Assembly (NCBI GenBank): GCA_015295805.1
Contig: DVEF01000041.1
Span: 1 to 64,000 of the forward strand
DNA length: 64,000 nt
Reading direction: 5' to 3'
Source: Geminocystis sp. M7585_C2015_104
GTDB lineage: Bacteria > Cyanobacteriota > Cyanobacteriia > Cyanobacteriales > Cyanobacteriaceae
Shown here: piece by piece, positions 37,612 to 46,772 of the stretch
Numbering within the stretch: the stretch's first letter is position 1
How the letters are laid out: the number at the start of each line of letters is the position of its first letter
Program-made: the position numbers and the translations under genes
Notes under the pieces: model-generated
What the model saw: only the letters and a program-made list of their open reading frames with translations
Databases searched by the model: none
What the model was told of the DNA's origin: nothing

Positions 37612-38544
37612 CTACCTCTTCTTCTTCCTAAGAAACTCAATTAGTCTTTGCATCTCTGTAGGTATCGGTGCCACAAACTCCATAAGCTCTCTGTTTTCCG
37701 GGTGAGTGAGAGTCAGTCTGAAGGCATGTAACGCCTGTCCCTTTAATTTGAAACCTATGTTTTTACAGGAAGAGTACAGGGGGTCCCCCACCAGGGGATG
37801 TCCAAAATGGCTACAATGGACACGGATTTGATGAGTGCGTCCGGTTTCAAGACGAAAATGTAGCAGGGAGTAATTGCCCAATTTTTCTACTAGACGCCAG
37901 TGGGTGACGGCCTCCTTACCTCCCTCCAACACAGTCATTTTTTTCCGATTCTTTGGATGTCGTCCAATGGGCAGGTTGATTGTACCACTTTCCCCTGGAA
38001 AACAGCCATGGACTATCCCAAGATATTCCCTTTTTGCCTCCCTCTCCTTGATTTGTCTTTGTAATTCTTTTAATGCCATCTCCGTCTTAGCAATCACCAT
38101 TAATCCCGTAGTGTCTTTGTCAAGTCTATGTACTATCCCCGGCCTTTGGACACCACCGATGCCTTCCAGGTTAGGACAATGGGCAAGTAGGGCATTTACC
38201 AGTGTACTATGGGGATGTCCTGGGGCTGGGTGTACTACAAAATCCGCCGGTTTGTTTATCACCAGGATGTATTCATCTTCATATAGGATTTCCAGGGGGA
38301 TAGATTGAGGTATTATGTCTGAGGCTACTGGCGGCGGAATGGTAACATTAATAACATCCCCCGGTTTCACTATAGTTTTTTTATCCAGACAGGGATATTG
38401 GTTAAGGGTGACACGTCCTTCTGCTATTAGTTTTTGTATCCGAGAACGAGATAATTCTGCTATGTTTTTTGCTAGCCAGACATCAATCCTTTCTCTTCCT
38501 TCTTTCACCACAAATTTTCTTATATCCTCCACATTTTCCTTCAT
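37612..38544 (-). CDS. RluD-family pseudouridine synthase
   Basis: This 310-residue enzyme makes pseudouridine in 23S rRNA. The N-terminal S4 domain reads RIDVWLAKNIAELSRSRIQ. The catalytic Asp is in GIVHRLDKDTTGLMVIA, and GRTHQIRVHCSHFGHPLVG is the family's C-terminal motif. It is of the RluD/RluC type, but which positions it modifies cannot be told. Its stop is 15 bases from the glnB NtcA box. Confidence 0.93.
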   Translation of the reverse strand: MKENVEDIRKFVVKEGRERIDVWLAKNIAELSRSRIQKLIAEGRVTLNQYPCLDKKTIVKPGDVINVTIPPPVASDIIPQSIPLEILYEDEYILVINKPADFVVHPAPGHPHSTLVNALLAHCPNLEGIGGVQRPGIVHRLDKDTTGLMVIAKTEMALKELQRQIKEREAKREYLGIVHGCFPGESGTINLPIGRHPKNRKKMTVLEGGKEAVTHWRLVEKLGNYSLLHFRLETGRTHQIRVHCSHFGHPLVGDPLYSSCKNIGFKLKGQALHAFRLTLTHPENRELMEFVAPIPTEMQRLIEFLRKKKR

Positions 38545-38578
38545 CTAAAACTTGTTTTTTAATCAAATATTTGCCATT

Positions 38579-39250
38579 TTATGATAGCATACTCCCATTA
38601 TTCTTCGCAATCTTTAATATAGCAATAGCCAGGGAAAATATCCCATAACCCAAACAATAAGAAGCCAGAATATCACTCACCCAGTGAACCCTTAAATAGG
38701 CACTACTTATCCCCATAAGTATGATTAAAAACGTAGCCAGGGAATATAAAAATGGTTTCAGTCTAGGGTATTTCTGGGAAATAAAATAACACCAGAGGAA
38801 GTATAATAGCAAGTTACCGGCCGCGTGACCACTGGGAAAACTCTTGCCAAAAGCATTAGCTACCAAACGCTCACTGGGACGAGGAATTGCAAAAAATGGC
38901 TTCAAAATCCTGTCTATTAATATTAGAATTGCTAGAGTGGAAAATGCTGTAACCTTCGCCTCCTCCCAGCATCTTTTCTTTACCAGAACCACTAGGGATA
39001 TGAAGACAAATACCCCTGCCACCTCCGCCTCCCCCAAAAAATAAGATATTCTGGCAACATAAACAAACCAATCGGGTAACTCCTGCCTAATTAATACTAG
39101 TAAATTCTCATCCAAACTACTAGCTGCCCCAGTGACAACAAAAGTGGATATGATGCTGAAACAAATCAGACAAAAAGTACAAACTATTAACTGAGATTTG
39201 TCCAGGTATTGAATAAAATTCTTGGACCTGATTAGATACTTTAACTTCAT
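38579..39250 (-). CDS. PAP2-family membrane phosphatase
   Basis: This 223-residue protein has about six membrane segments and the three phosphatase motifs: K-x6-RP (KPFFAIPRPSERL), PSGH (SFPSGHAAGN), and S-x5-H-x3-D (SSAYLRVHWVSD). It probably dephosphorylates undecaprenyl or phosphatidic acid phosphates at the membrane. In the third motif a Tyr sits between Ala and Leu-Arg, which is a tolerated variant. Confidence 0.9.
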   Translation of the reverse strand: MKLKYLIRSKNFIQYLDKSQLIVCTFCLICFSIISTFVVTGAASSLDENLLVLIRQELPDWFVYVARISYFLGEAEVAGVFVFISLVVLVKKRCWEEAKVTAFSTLAILILIDRILKPFFAIPRPSERLVANAFGKSFPSGHAAGNLLLYFLWCYFISQKYPRLKPFLYSLATFLIILMGISSAYLRVHWVSDILASYCLGYGIFSLAIAILKIAKNNGSMLS

Positions 39251-39307
39251 CTACTCAGCAACACAAAAACAAGTGTAGATATTGTATCCCAAAGGGAGGA
39301 TAAACAA

Positions 39308-39874
39308 CTAGTAGTCGACGGCAACCCCAAAAAATTCAAAACAGAAAACCCCAATCATAAAGGAGATAATGGCAATCAATACGATAATACACACCACCAG
39401 CCAAGAAGGATATCCCAGTTTTTGTAAATCCATGCGCAGAAGCAGATTTGCCGAGGTTATAACCAACAAGTCAGCAAAATAATCAAAGGAACAAAAAACA
39501 AACACCAAAACTACTGACCAAAACAGGATGGATAAAAATATTTTTACATCCGAGTTGATGCTTTTTTCCAGAAAAAGGGCAATGAAAGTAAAGGGACTAG
39601 TTATGAACAACGAAAAGCCAATAATTAGAAACAGCAAAATAAGTTTAAATAATAAGGGGAAAGCCCTCAAATATATCAAATAAGCAATAGTAATACTCTC
39701 GGCTGAAAACAACTTTTGCCAAAAAGGTGTCGTGCTGGCAATCACCCACCCCAGTACAATATAAGTGGCAACAAAGAGGACTAGGGAAATCAGTAAGTTG
39801 CCATAAAGCCAAGAATCCCTAGGGGAGATTTTGTTTTTGGCCACTCTGCCAATTACAATCCCAAAAGGAAACAA
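39308..39874 (-). CDS. Multi-pass membrane protein, start codon unclear
   Basis: This protein of at least 188 residues has about five hydrophobic segments, for example LLISLVLFVATYIVLGWVIA and LVVCIIVLIAIISFMIGVF. I do not recognise the family. No ATG or GTG is available at the 5' end: the frame opens at 39922 after a stop, and the first usual start is TTG 39874, which has no ribosome site. Upstream codons (FIFFLLLLFFLFLFPFG) make another hydrophobic stretch, so the true start may be a rare codon further upstream. The next gene upstream (apcD) ends 92 bases away. Confidence 0.55.
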   Translation of the reverse strand: MFPFGIVIGRVAKNKISPRDSWLYGNLLISLVLFVATYIVLGWVIASTTPFWQKLFSAESITIAYLIYLRAFPLLFKLILLFLIIGFSLFITSPFTFIALFLEKSINSDVKIFLSILFWSVVLVFVFCSFDYFADLLVITSANLLLRMDLQKLGYPSWLVVCIIVLIAIISFMIGVFCFEFFGVAVDY

Positions 39875-39965
39875 AAAGAGGAAAAAAAGAAGGAGGAGAA
39901 AGAAAATAAAAGAAAAAGAAAATCAACCAAAAACCATCAAAACAATCCACAAATAGTCAACACAA

Positions 39966-40451
39966 TTAGGACATGTATTGGATAATATAGTCGAAATAAG
40001 GAGCAGTCTCCTCCGCCTCCTCCTTAGATAACAAGGCTAACGCCGCCTCCTTCAGACAGCGAATAGCCTCCACCATACCGGCCATTGGCACTCCAAGGGA
40101 ATTATACATCTCTTTGACCCCAATAAGGCCAATTTGTTCAATAGGCTCCTTGTCCCCCGCTAGCACTCCATAAGTAACCAGGCGTAGATACCAGCCAAAG
40201 TCCCTCAAGCACTGATTATACTGTTTTTGCCCAGCAGCGTTGCCACCAGGGGCACGGAAATCAGGCCTTTTTCGGAATAATTCTCGACTGGCTTGCTCCA
40301 CAATTTTTTTCTCATTTTCTGCTAGGGTTTCGGCTATTTTTATTCTGAATAATCCCGTATCTAAAAACTCCTTTATCCCCTGTAACTCACCGCTACTGGG
40401 ATAACGCAACTCATCGTCCGCTTTCAGAATTACCTTACTAACTACACTCAT
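39966..40451 (-). CDS. apcD: Allophycocyanin alpha-B subunit (core terminal emitter)
   Basis: ApcD is a phycobilisome core subunit that passes energy to photosystems, chiefly photosystem I. The 161-residue sequence begins [20 protein letters not shown], as ApcD does, and the phycocyanobilin is bound at C81 ([15 protein letters not shown]). The ending [14 protein letters not shown] is conserved. Its strong similarity to ApcD rather than ApcA is seen in the N-terminus and the [16 protein letters not shown] region. Confidence 0.95.
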   Translation of the reverse strand: MSVVSKVILKADDELRYPSSGELQGIKEFLDTGLFRIKIAETLAENEKKIVEQASRELFRKRPDFRAPGGNAAGQKQYNQCLRDFGWYLRLVTYGVLAGDKEPIEQIGLIGVKEMYNSLGVPMAGMVEAIRCLKEAALALLSKEEAEETAPYFDYIIQYMS

Positions 40452-40554
40452 TTTATTAACAGGTTTTACAGATTTTCTATGATTAGTTTAACCTAATTTG
40501 GTCTTTTTCTTTGACTCTCTCTTTGTTACAAATTGTTGACAAAAATAATAAATC

Positions 40555-40992
40555 TTAACATTGAGAGGGAAAAGAGGGGTGAAACAGTTGGAAAACACCA
40601 AGACAGAATAGTTTGAGTTTCTCATGGGTGTCAGTGGCAGGAATAAATCTCCCCTCTATCTGCCAATTGTCGACGGTGGAAAGCCGCCAAGCCTCACCGT
40701 TATGGTTGAAGCCGGCGGTGTCGATGCCGATAAAATGATGTTGATTGTCTTCTTGCCCCCGATGGAAGCGAATTTGTACTAAGATACTCCTACTCTGTAA
40801 TTTTGGACTCCAGCCGGGGAAGTGAAAGCCTATGTCAATAGAATCCGGATCCACTAGTTGAAGAGTATAAGGGTCATTGTGCCATGGTTTCAAGTCAGCC
40901 TTGGCAGAGGGGAAATATTGTTTAAACAGATTAACAATAGTAGCAATTTTGCTGGTTATCTCCAAGTCTTTAGCTTTGTCTGCCGCATTCAT
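40555..40992 (-). CDS. Hypothetical soluble protein
   Basis: This 145-residue protein has no family I recognise. It contains a Trp/His-rich core (LKPWHNDPYTLQLVD, then DIGFHFPGWSPKLQSRSI) and a strand-like region ending EAWRLSTVDNWQIEGR. It has no signal peptide or membrane segment. It lies between apcD and another hypothetical gene on the same strand. Confidence 0.6.
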   Translation of the reverse strand: MNAADKAKDLEITSKIATIVNLFKQYFPSAKADLKPWHNDPYTLQLVDPDSIDIGFHFPGWSPKLQSRSILVQIRFHRGQEDNQHHFIGIDTAGFNHNGEAWRLSTVDNWQIEGRFIPATDTHEKLKLFCLGVFQLFHPSFPSQC

Positions 40993-41097
40993 TTACCTTG
41001 TTACTCCCTACTGTGGTGACATTTCCCCATCATAGGAGTAATTTTAGGGGAGTGTAGTAGTTTTGAGCACTACCTTCTTATCACCGTGATAGCACTA

Positions 41098-41685
41098 TCA
41101 GATGTTAATGCTACTAGGGGTGTTTTCTGTGGCAATAAGACGATGACACCCGGATTCAGGAAAGGCCCATTTGTAGATATACTCTTGTGGATTGCCCCAA
41201 CACAATCCTAAATAGATTTCCTCCCTGCCGGCATCTAATTCCGCCCATTCTGCCTTTTTATACAATTGTTCAATTTTATCACCACTGAGAGGGGAAGTGC
41301 GTTCCTCGGAAAGATAGTATTTATAGCCTTTGGTTACCTCTTGCCAGAATTCCAACACAGAATCCTTGGCCTTCATTAAAATCTCCTTGTCACCTTCGAT
41401 GGGTATTAGTTGATTATGGACTTCTGGAAAACGGAAGGAACGTCCCTTAAAGTTGATTGTACGCCAAACAATGCCAGATACGCCGTGTTTTTTCTGATAC
41501 TCATGGATTTGTTGTCGGAAATCCCGAAAGGCAAACACCCTACTCATTTTATCCATGTCTACAGCCTTAGCCACAATAGGATTGTTTAGTTTCTCTTCCG
41601 CATTGAAAATCAGTCTTTTCCCACTCCAGGTAGCCTGTAATTCCATTTCCAGGAATTTAATCAAGTCTTCCGTGGTGTAAGTCAT
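41098..41685 (-). CDS. Hypothetical soluble protein
   Basis: This 195-residue protein starts at ATG 41685, with GGGGAAGGC close upstream; the longer frame to 41796 would overlap tsaB. Features include VSGIVWRTINFKGRSFRF, a Lys/Glu-rich middle and a C-terminal LGLCWGNPQEYIYKWAFPE. I do not recognise the family. It ends 105 bases before the next gene on the strand. Confidence 0.6.
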   Translation of the reverse strand: MTYTTEDLIKFLEMELQATWSGKRLIFNAEEKLNNPIVAKAVDMDKMSRVFAFRDFRQQIHEYQKKHGVSGIVWRTINFKGRSFRFPEVHNQLIPIEGDKEILMKAKDSVLEFWQEVTKGYKYYLSEERTSPLSGDKIEQLYKKAEWAELDAGREEIYLGLCWGNPQEYIYKWAFPESGCHRLIATENTPSSINI

Positions 41686-41740
41686 ATTGCCTTCCCCTAT
41701 TGTTGCCAGTGAGACATCTACCCATTTTATAATATGAGGT

Positions 41741-42373
41741 CTAGTATAAAGGCAATAGATTTTTCCAGTTATAGGTAGTTTTTTCCAAAAGAGCATCTAT
41801 TTTCAGCTGGGATATTTCTAGTAAATACTTGGCTGTATACCCTAATTTTGGTGGCGATTTCACTGCCACTATCCCCTCCGGATACCTTTGTTTGTATTCC
41901 TCCGAGATTTCCTGCCACTTTTTTGGCATCATGGCGCGGCACTTCTCCACTTCTTCTAACAGCAAATACTCGTTGTTTCTCCTATAAATTGCCCCGTAAA
42001 CTTCCCCGTTACTTGCCGGCATTTCCACTGCTATTACCGCCTGTTTTTGTTGTCTTTTTGCCTCTTCCCATGCCAGAAGTTCGGTATTAGAGATCCCCAC
42101 CACTGGCAGGTTTAATTGTTGTGCCAAAATTCTGGCCGTGACTACCCCTATTCTGGTACTAGTATAACTGCCAGGGCCTAGGCTGACCGCTAAAAAATCC
42201 AGTTTATTCCAGGAAGTTACCTCCTTGACAAAGCCCGCCAAAATTTCTTGTAACCTATCTGCTAATTCTCTTCCCAAATCCCAATAATTGCAGTAAAATT
42301 TCCCCTGGCAATCTACAAAAGCTAAACCCAAATCTCCAGTAGAAGTTTGCAAGGCCAATCCTTGTTTGTTCAT
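41741..42373 (-). CDS. tsaB: tRNA threonylcarbamoyladenosine biosynthesis protein TsaB
   Basis: TsaB is the inactive partner of TsaD in making the t6A modification at position 37 of ANN-decoding tRNAs. The ASKHA-fold N-terminus reads LALQTSTGDLGLAFV, and the family motif LDFLAVSLGPGSYTSTRIG is present. The start is ATG 42373 after GGGTGAG; a GTG six bases earlier is less likely. It lies 50 bases after the ftsW gene. TsaD is not in this window. Confidence 0.92.
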   Translation of the reverse strand: MNKQGLALQTSTGDLGLAFVDCQGKFYCNYWDLGRELADRLQEILAGFVKEVTSWNKLDFLAVSLGPGSYTSTRIGVVTARILAQQLNLPVVGISNTELLAWEEAKRQQKQAVIAVEMPASNGEVYGAIYRRNNEYLLLEEVEKCRAMMPKKWQEISEEYKQRYPEGIVAVKSPPKLGYTAKYLLEISQLKIDALLEKTTYNWKNLLPLY

Positions 42374-42423
42374 TGACACTCACCCAACAATAGAAGCTAA
42401 TTTACTAAAAAAAAATAGAATTG

Positions 42424-43575
42424 CTAACTATCAGCAGTCTGTGGAGTTGGACTCTCTTCGATGGCAAGACGAATCAATAAACCTGCTAAAATTAAACTAC
42501 TAATTACTGAACTGCCACCATAACTGAGAAAGGGAAAAGGCAAACCGGTGGTGGGAAGTACACCTGTATTAACGCCGATGTTAAGAAGAGATTGTCCCAC
42601 AAGAATAACCACAACACCAATTCCCAACAGTCGTTTAACGGGATGGTGACACTTTAAAGACACCAAGAAGGCAATAGTAGCGTAACTGAGCAACAACAGT
42701 AAGAGAAACAGACAGCCCAACAAGCCAAACTCCTCGGCAAAGACGGCAAAGATGAAGTCAGTATGCTGGAAAGGCAAATAGAAGAGTTTCTGTTGTGACA
42801 TCCCAAACCCAACCCCCATTATACCACCAGAGCCAATGGCTAGTAAACTTTGAATCAACTGATAACCATCTCCCCTAGCATCCTCCCAAGGATTGAGAAA
42901 GGATGTGATACGTTTTAACTGATAGGTGTTAATAGACACACTCACCGCGGCAGTAACAATTCCCGCCATGGCAGTCATAGCCAGTTGATTGTAGGGTATT
43001 CCCCCGGCTAATGCCATAAGCCACAATGTCATCCCACATAATGCAGTTGTACTCAAGTTAGGTTGTTTGAGAATACAAGCAAGGGTGAAGGCAAAAATAC
43101 CTAGCCAGGTGCCCTTGATTTGCCAGGAGAGTTTTTTCCACTTGCCAAATACAATAGCACCCTGTATAACTAGAAAAGGCTTTAGTAATTCAGAGGGTTG
43201 AATTTGAATGGGACCTATATTTAACCATCTTTCGGCACCATTAATATTTTCCCCTAACCCCAATGCTGTTAGCAAGATACAAACCAGGAAAAACAGATAA
43301 AACCAGCCAGAATATTTGAATACCAGAGAAAGAGGTAGTTGTGGCAGTATTTTAAAGAAAATTAGGCCTATTAGCAGCCAAAACACTTGACGTTTCCAGT
43401 AATACCAGCCATCTCCACTTTCTTGTATTCCCACGGCATAGGAAGCAGAAAAAAGAGTAACTAAGCCAATAAAAATCCATAAAAATGTCAGCCAGCGCAG
43501 TATTCTAGCCTCAAAACCCCAACCGTTGACATCCGGCTGGTAAAAAGGGATAGCAAGAGTCAGAATTTTCCACAT
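42424..43575 (-). CDS. ftsW: SEDS-family cell division/shape protein (FtsW/RodA type)
   Basis: This 383-residue protein has about nine or ten membrane segments and is a peptidoglycan glycosyltransferase of the SEDS family. The start is ATG 43575 (MWKILTLAIPFYQPD) after AGGAAACA. Upstream in-frame codons up to 43677 have no ribosome site. Motifs: IGPIQIQPSELLKPF, HTDFIFAVFAEEFGLLG, and GVLPTTGLPFPFLSYGGSS, the FtsW/RodA hallmarks. Which of the two roles it has cannot be told from the window. It is divergent from the subtilase gene. Confidence 0.9.
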   Translation of the reverse strand: MWKILTLAIPFYQPDVNGWGFEARILRWLTFLWIFIGLVTLFSASYAVGIQESGDGWYYWKRQVFWLLIGLIFFKILPQLPLSLVFKYSGWFYLFFLVCILLTALGLGENINGAERWLNIGPIQIQPSELLKPFLVIQGAIVFGKWKKLSWQIKGTWLGIFAFTLACILKQPNLSTTALCGMTLWLMALAGGIPYNQLAMTAMAGIVTAAVSVSINTYQLKRITSFLNPWEDARGDGYQLIQSLLAIGSGGIMGVGFGMSQQKLFYLPFQHTDFIFAVFAEEFGLLGCLFLLLLLLSYATIAFLVSLKCHHPVKRLLGIGVVVILVGQSLLNIGVNTGVLPTTGLPFPFLSYGGSSVISSLILAGLLIRLAIEESPTPQTADS

Positions 43576-43596
43576 TGTTTCCTGCTTATTGACGTG

Positions 43597-43710
43597 ATTA
43601 ACATTAAAACTATTAACATTAAAATCAACCACAAGAAATAATAACCCGCCAAGGATTCGAGTATATACTATAGTCATCAGTCATTGGCGGGGCAATTCTC
43701 TCATTGGCGG
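43597..43710. repeat. Two sets of direct repeats between divergent ftsW and subtilase genes
   Basis: ATTAACATTAAAA occurs at 43597-43609 and 43612-43624, a 15-base period. TCATTGGCGG occurs at 43681-43690 and 43701-43710, a 20-base period, the second copy touching the ribosome site of the subtilase gene. Paired copies at about one and a half and two helical turns suggest binding sites, but they may be chance or slippage products. Confidence 0.6.
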
Positions 43711-43718
43711 AGGGGAGT

Positions 43719-45491
43719 ATGAGAAAATTCCTTCTCGTTTGTCTTTGCATTTTAGGGGTAGCGTTAGCTTTATTTAATTTTCGCGGTTTGGCCCTTAAAG
43801 GGGAATATGACTCTTTAATTATCAACTTCCGGGAGGATATTCCCAAAAATGAGTTAGAGTCTAGTTTACAGCTAATCGCCTCCCAAATAAAATCCATACC
43901 GGTGTTGAATAGTATTTTCTCCGAAGAAGAAAGAGTCTATGTGGTTAAGGGAGATAAAAACACCTGGAAACAACTGAAAAAATTACCCCTCAAACAGCAA
44001 GTAGAATACATCGAGCCCAACTATGTTTATCATAGCCTAGAAGTCCCCAATGATCCCGGCTACAGTCAACAATGGAATCTCCGTAGTATCAATATAGAAC
44101 AAGCATGGGACGACAGTAAAGGGGAGGGAGTAATTGTAGCCGTCATAGATACAGGAGTAACTCAGGTACCCGACTTAGGAAAAACAGAATTCGTGGAGGG
44201 CTATAACTTCATAGACGACAATAAGGATACAAGAGATGATGTAGGACATGGAACACACGTGGCAGGTACAATAGCCCAGTCTACCAATAACAATTATGGG
44301 GTAGCGGGGATAGCCTACAGAGCCAAAATAATGCCATTAAAGGTATTAGGCAAAAATGGAGGCACAGTTGCCGACATAGCGGAGGCGATTAAATTTGCTG
44401 CTGACAGGGGCGCCGGTGTGATAAATATGAGTTTTGGTGGGGGGGGAGACAGTCGATTTTTAAGAGAGGCGATTAAATATGCCCATCAGAAGGGAGTGGT
44501 AATGGTAGCAGCGGCGGGGAATGAAAACCGCAATGCTGCCACCTACCCAGCGCGTTACCCCGAGGTAATTGCCGTTTCTGCTACCGATGCCGCTGGTAAC
44601 AAGGCGCCCTATTCTAATTTTGGGGCGGGGGTGGATATATCAGCACCCGGTGGCAGTGAAACTGGCAAAATAGTCCAAGAAACCATCAACGGGGAAAGCA
44701 AACAGCCAGAATTCATCGGCTATATGGGCACCAGTATGGCTTCCCCCCATGTAGCCGGTGTTGCCGCCTTAATCAAGGCTACAGGGGTTGACAATCCCGA
44801 CGAGGTAAGGGCAATTTTACTCCAGTCAGCCAGGAAACCAGAAAAAGACCCCTTAAACCATTATGGCGCAGGACAGTTGGATGCAGCAAGAGCAGTCAAA
44901 CTAGCCTTGAAAGGCAAAATTACCCTTAGAGACTTCCTCCGTTGGCTAAGAGACAATGGCTATCTCAACCCCGGTTTTTGGATAGACGGTGGGGCAGTAG
45001 CCCTTTTACCTAAGATACTAATGGTATTAGGTTCCTACTTATTTGCCTGGTTTTTACGCAACTATCTCCCCTTCAACCTCAGCCTCCAGGCGGGATTGAT
45101 AGTCGGCAGTAGCGGTTTATTCTTCCTACAGGGGTTTTATATCTTCGATTTACCACAATGGCCTTTTCGTCTGATGGGCAGTTCCATCCCAGAATTAGGT
45201 AATATACTATGGGGCAGTTCTATTCTCAATCCCCTGTTTGCCAGTGCATTAATTCCCACCCTTAATATTCTCATTTTCCTACAACACCCCACCCTTAAAT
45301 GGCTAGCCATTGGTTGTAGTCTCGGGGTTGCCTCCTGTTTACTGGTATCTGCCTTCACCAATCCCTGGGTATGGGGTTTAGGCTATGGCTGGTTGTCGCG
45401 GCTATTCCTCCTAGTTAATGCCCTTTTCTGCCTACTATTGGCCAATCTAGCCGCAAAGGCCGCCGCCTCTACCTCCTTTGGCTTGCAATAG
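43719..45491 (+). CDS. S8 subtilase with a membrane-spanning C-terminal tail
   Basis: This 590-residue serine protease starts at ATG 43719 after a GGAGGGGAG site. A signal peptide or membrane anchor covers residues 3-20. An inhibitor-like propeptide follows (residues 25-108, ending YIEPNYVYHS), then the protease with D144 (VAVIDTGVT), H177 (GHGTHVAGT) and S339 (GTSMASPHVAG). Beyond about residue 410 the protein continues for about 180 residues with four or five hydrophobic segments (such as PKILMVLGSYLFAWFL), which is unusual for the family. It is therefore likely membrane-bound, with the catalytic domain outside the cytoplasm. Confidence 0.88.
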   Translation: MRKFLLVCLCILGVALALFNFRGLALKGEYDSLIINFREDIPKNELESSLQLIASQIKSIPVLNSIFSEEERVYVVKGDKNTWKQLKKLPLKQQVEYIEPNYVYHSLEVPNDPGYSQQWNLRSINIEQAWDDSKGEGVIVAVIDTGVTQVPDLGKTEFVEGYNFIDDNKDTRDDVGHGTHVAGTIAQSTNNNYGVAGIAYRAKIMPLKVLGKNGGTVADIAEAIKFAADRGAGVINMSFGGGGDSRFLREAIKYAHQKGVVMVAAAGNENRNAATYPARYPEVIAVSATDAAGNKAPYSNFGAGVDISAPGGSETGKIVQETINGESKQPEFIGYMGTSMASPHVAGVAALIKATGVDNPDEVRAILLQSARKPEKDPLNHYGAGQLDAARAVKLALKGKITLRDFLRWLRDNGYLNPGFWIDGGAVALLPKILMVLGSYLFAWFLRNYLPFNLSLQAGLIVGSSGLFFLQGFYIFDLPQWPFRLMGSSIPELGNILWGSSILNPLFASALIPTLNILIFLQHPTLKWLAIGCSLGVASCLLVSAFTNPWVWGLGYGWLSRLFLLVNALFCLLLANLAAKAAASTSFGLQ

Positions 45492-45502
45492 CCCCTCTAT
45501 CA

Positions 45503-45573
45503 CCTGCCCACACCCCTTGACAATTCCCCCTCCCTCGTGCTAGGATAGGGGGAGAAGTAGAAGGGGTGGCAGG
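45503..45573. repeat. Nested inverted repeat after the subtilase gene
   Basis: The outer arms are CCTGC-CCA-CACCCCTT (45503-45518) and AAGGGGTG-GCAGG (45561-45573), with a three-base bulge. Inner arms CCCCCT (45526-45531) and AGGGGG (45546-45551) pair inside. The hairpin could stop transcription from the subtilase side or form a cruciform. A promoter-like sequence lies within it. Confidence 0.6.
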
Positions 45574-45610
45574 CGAAGGGACTGCCGAGACGTTCGGCCA
45601 GCGTATTTTG
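45517..45610 (+). ncRNA. Candidate small RNA with its own promoter
   Basis: TTGACA at 45517-45522, an 18-base spacer and TAGGAT at 45541-45546 form a good housekeeping promoter with a likely start near 45553. The following bases fold into two hairpins: GGCAG/CTGCC (45568-45586) and GCCGA/TCGGC (45584-45598), which share bases and so compete. A TATTTTGTTATT stretch follows, weak for a terminator. No coding frame fits. I do not recognise a known cyanobacterial small RNA family here. Confidence 0.35.
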
Positions 45611-45723
45611 TTATTAAAACATTTTAGCGATTAGACAGGGATAAAGAAGAGGGAAGGATGAGGGGCAAAAGAAGGACTGCTTTGGAGTTAATAGGAATAA
45701 AAATCAACAGATTAGCAAATACC

Positions 45724-46680
45724 CTAAAGCCCCAATTCCCGTTTGAGCAGTTCAATAGATTCCTTACTAATATAGCAGTTACTTTTGAGAATACGGGAGG
45801 GACGAAGCAATTGGGGAGATACACGGTGGTAAATCTCCCTAACTGGCAAGTAACTGGGGGGATCACAAATGATAAGATCACAATAACGGACAATATATTC
45901 CAACTGACTGGGATTGTCCGCTGTGGCAGTGATAACAGAAATATCATCGCCCCGGAGACTGTGAATGAGAATATGCGCTGCCCGTAAAATTCCCTCTCCT
46001 ACACTTACTATCCCTAGATAAGAATCCGGAGGCAGCTGTCGGATTATATCCAATTCTCTCTGGTAGTCATATATATCAATGGGAATAACAAGGGCAGAAT
46101 GGGGGGGAATAGTGTCTCTTACTAGGGGGAAAAAGTAACGACTAGTAATGACGGTGGCATATTTTTTATGCCAGAGAAAATTTGCCAATCCCTCAATGGC
46201 AATCAGGTGGATGGGGCGTGCCAATAGGGGCTCTAATTCCGTTACAATCAGTTTACCAGTGCCCAGGTCCGATTGGGGCAGGGAGACTACCAGCACCTCC
46301 CTACAAGCCAGACGCCACTGTATTTCCTCTAAAAACCACTGTTGGACTTCCTCCACTCTGTGCCCTTTTTGAATTATTCTGTCTATAGTTTCTCTCACTA
46401 GTGCCCTAGGAGAGTCAGATATCCCCCGTTTATCACACTCTTGTTTTTTAACGTAGATACCGGAGCCCGGGATAGCCTCCACCAAACCCAACTTTTTCAG
46501 GGTTTTATAGACCTTGCTGATTGTATTACGATGCAGTCGAGTAAGGGATGCAAGTTGTCTTGTGCTGGGCAAACGGGCGCCGGGAGGATATTTGCCAGTG
46601 GCGATAGCAAACTGGATTTGCTCAATTAACTGCTGGGAGGGGGGGATAGGGCCATCAGTCTGGATATGGAAGTCAAACAT
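45724..46680 (-). CDS. plmA: GntR-family transcriptional regulator, PlmA type
   Basis: This 318-residue protein has an N-terminal GntR winged helix (residues 1-75; IPPSQQLIEQIQFAIATGKY, then LPSTRQLASLTRLHRNTISK) and a long C-terminal domain unique to cyanobacterial PlmA. PlmA forms a complex with PipX and PII, linking it to nitrogen status, and was first found as needed for plasmid maintenance. It stands alone and is convergent with the subtilase gene. Confidence 0.85.
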   Translation of the reverse strand: MFDFHIQTDGPIPPSQQLIEQIQFAIATGKYPPGARLPSTRQLASLTRLHRNTISKVYKTLKKLGLVEAIPGSGIYVKKQECDKRGISDSPRALVRETIDRIIQKGHRVEEVQQWFLEEIQWRLACREVLVVSLPQSDLGTGKLIVTELEPLLARPIHLIAIEGLANFLWHKKYATVITSRYFFPLVRDTIPPHSALVIPIDIYDYQRELDIIRQLPPDSYLGIVSVGEGILRAAHILIHSLRGDDISVITATADNPSQLEYIVRYCDLIICDPPSYLPVREIYHRVSPQLLRPSRILKSNCYISKESIELLKRELGL

Positions 46681-46772
46681 AAGCGTCGGGTGTCAACTGT
46701 CAACTGTCATACAAGGCAGCGGCATAAGCAAGTATGCCTACTGAGAGGCATACCCACAATGCCAACTGTTAT

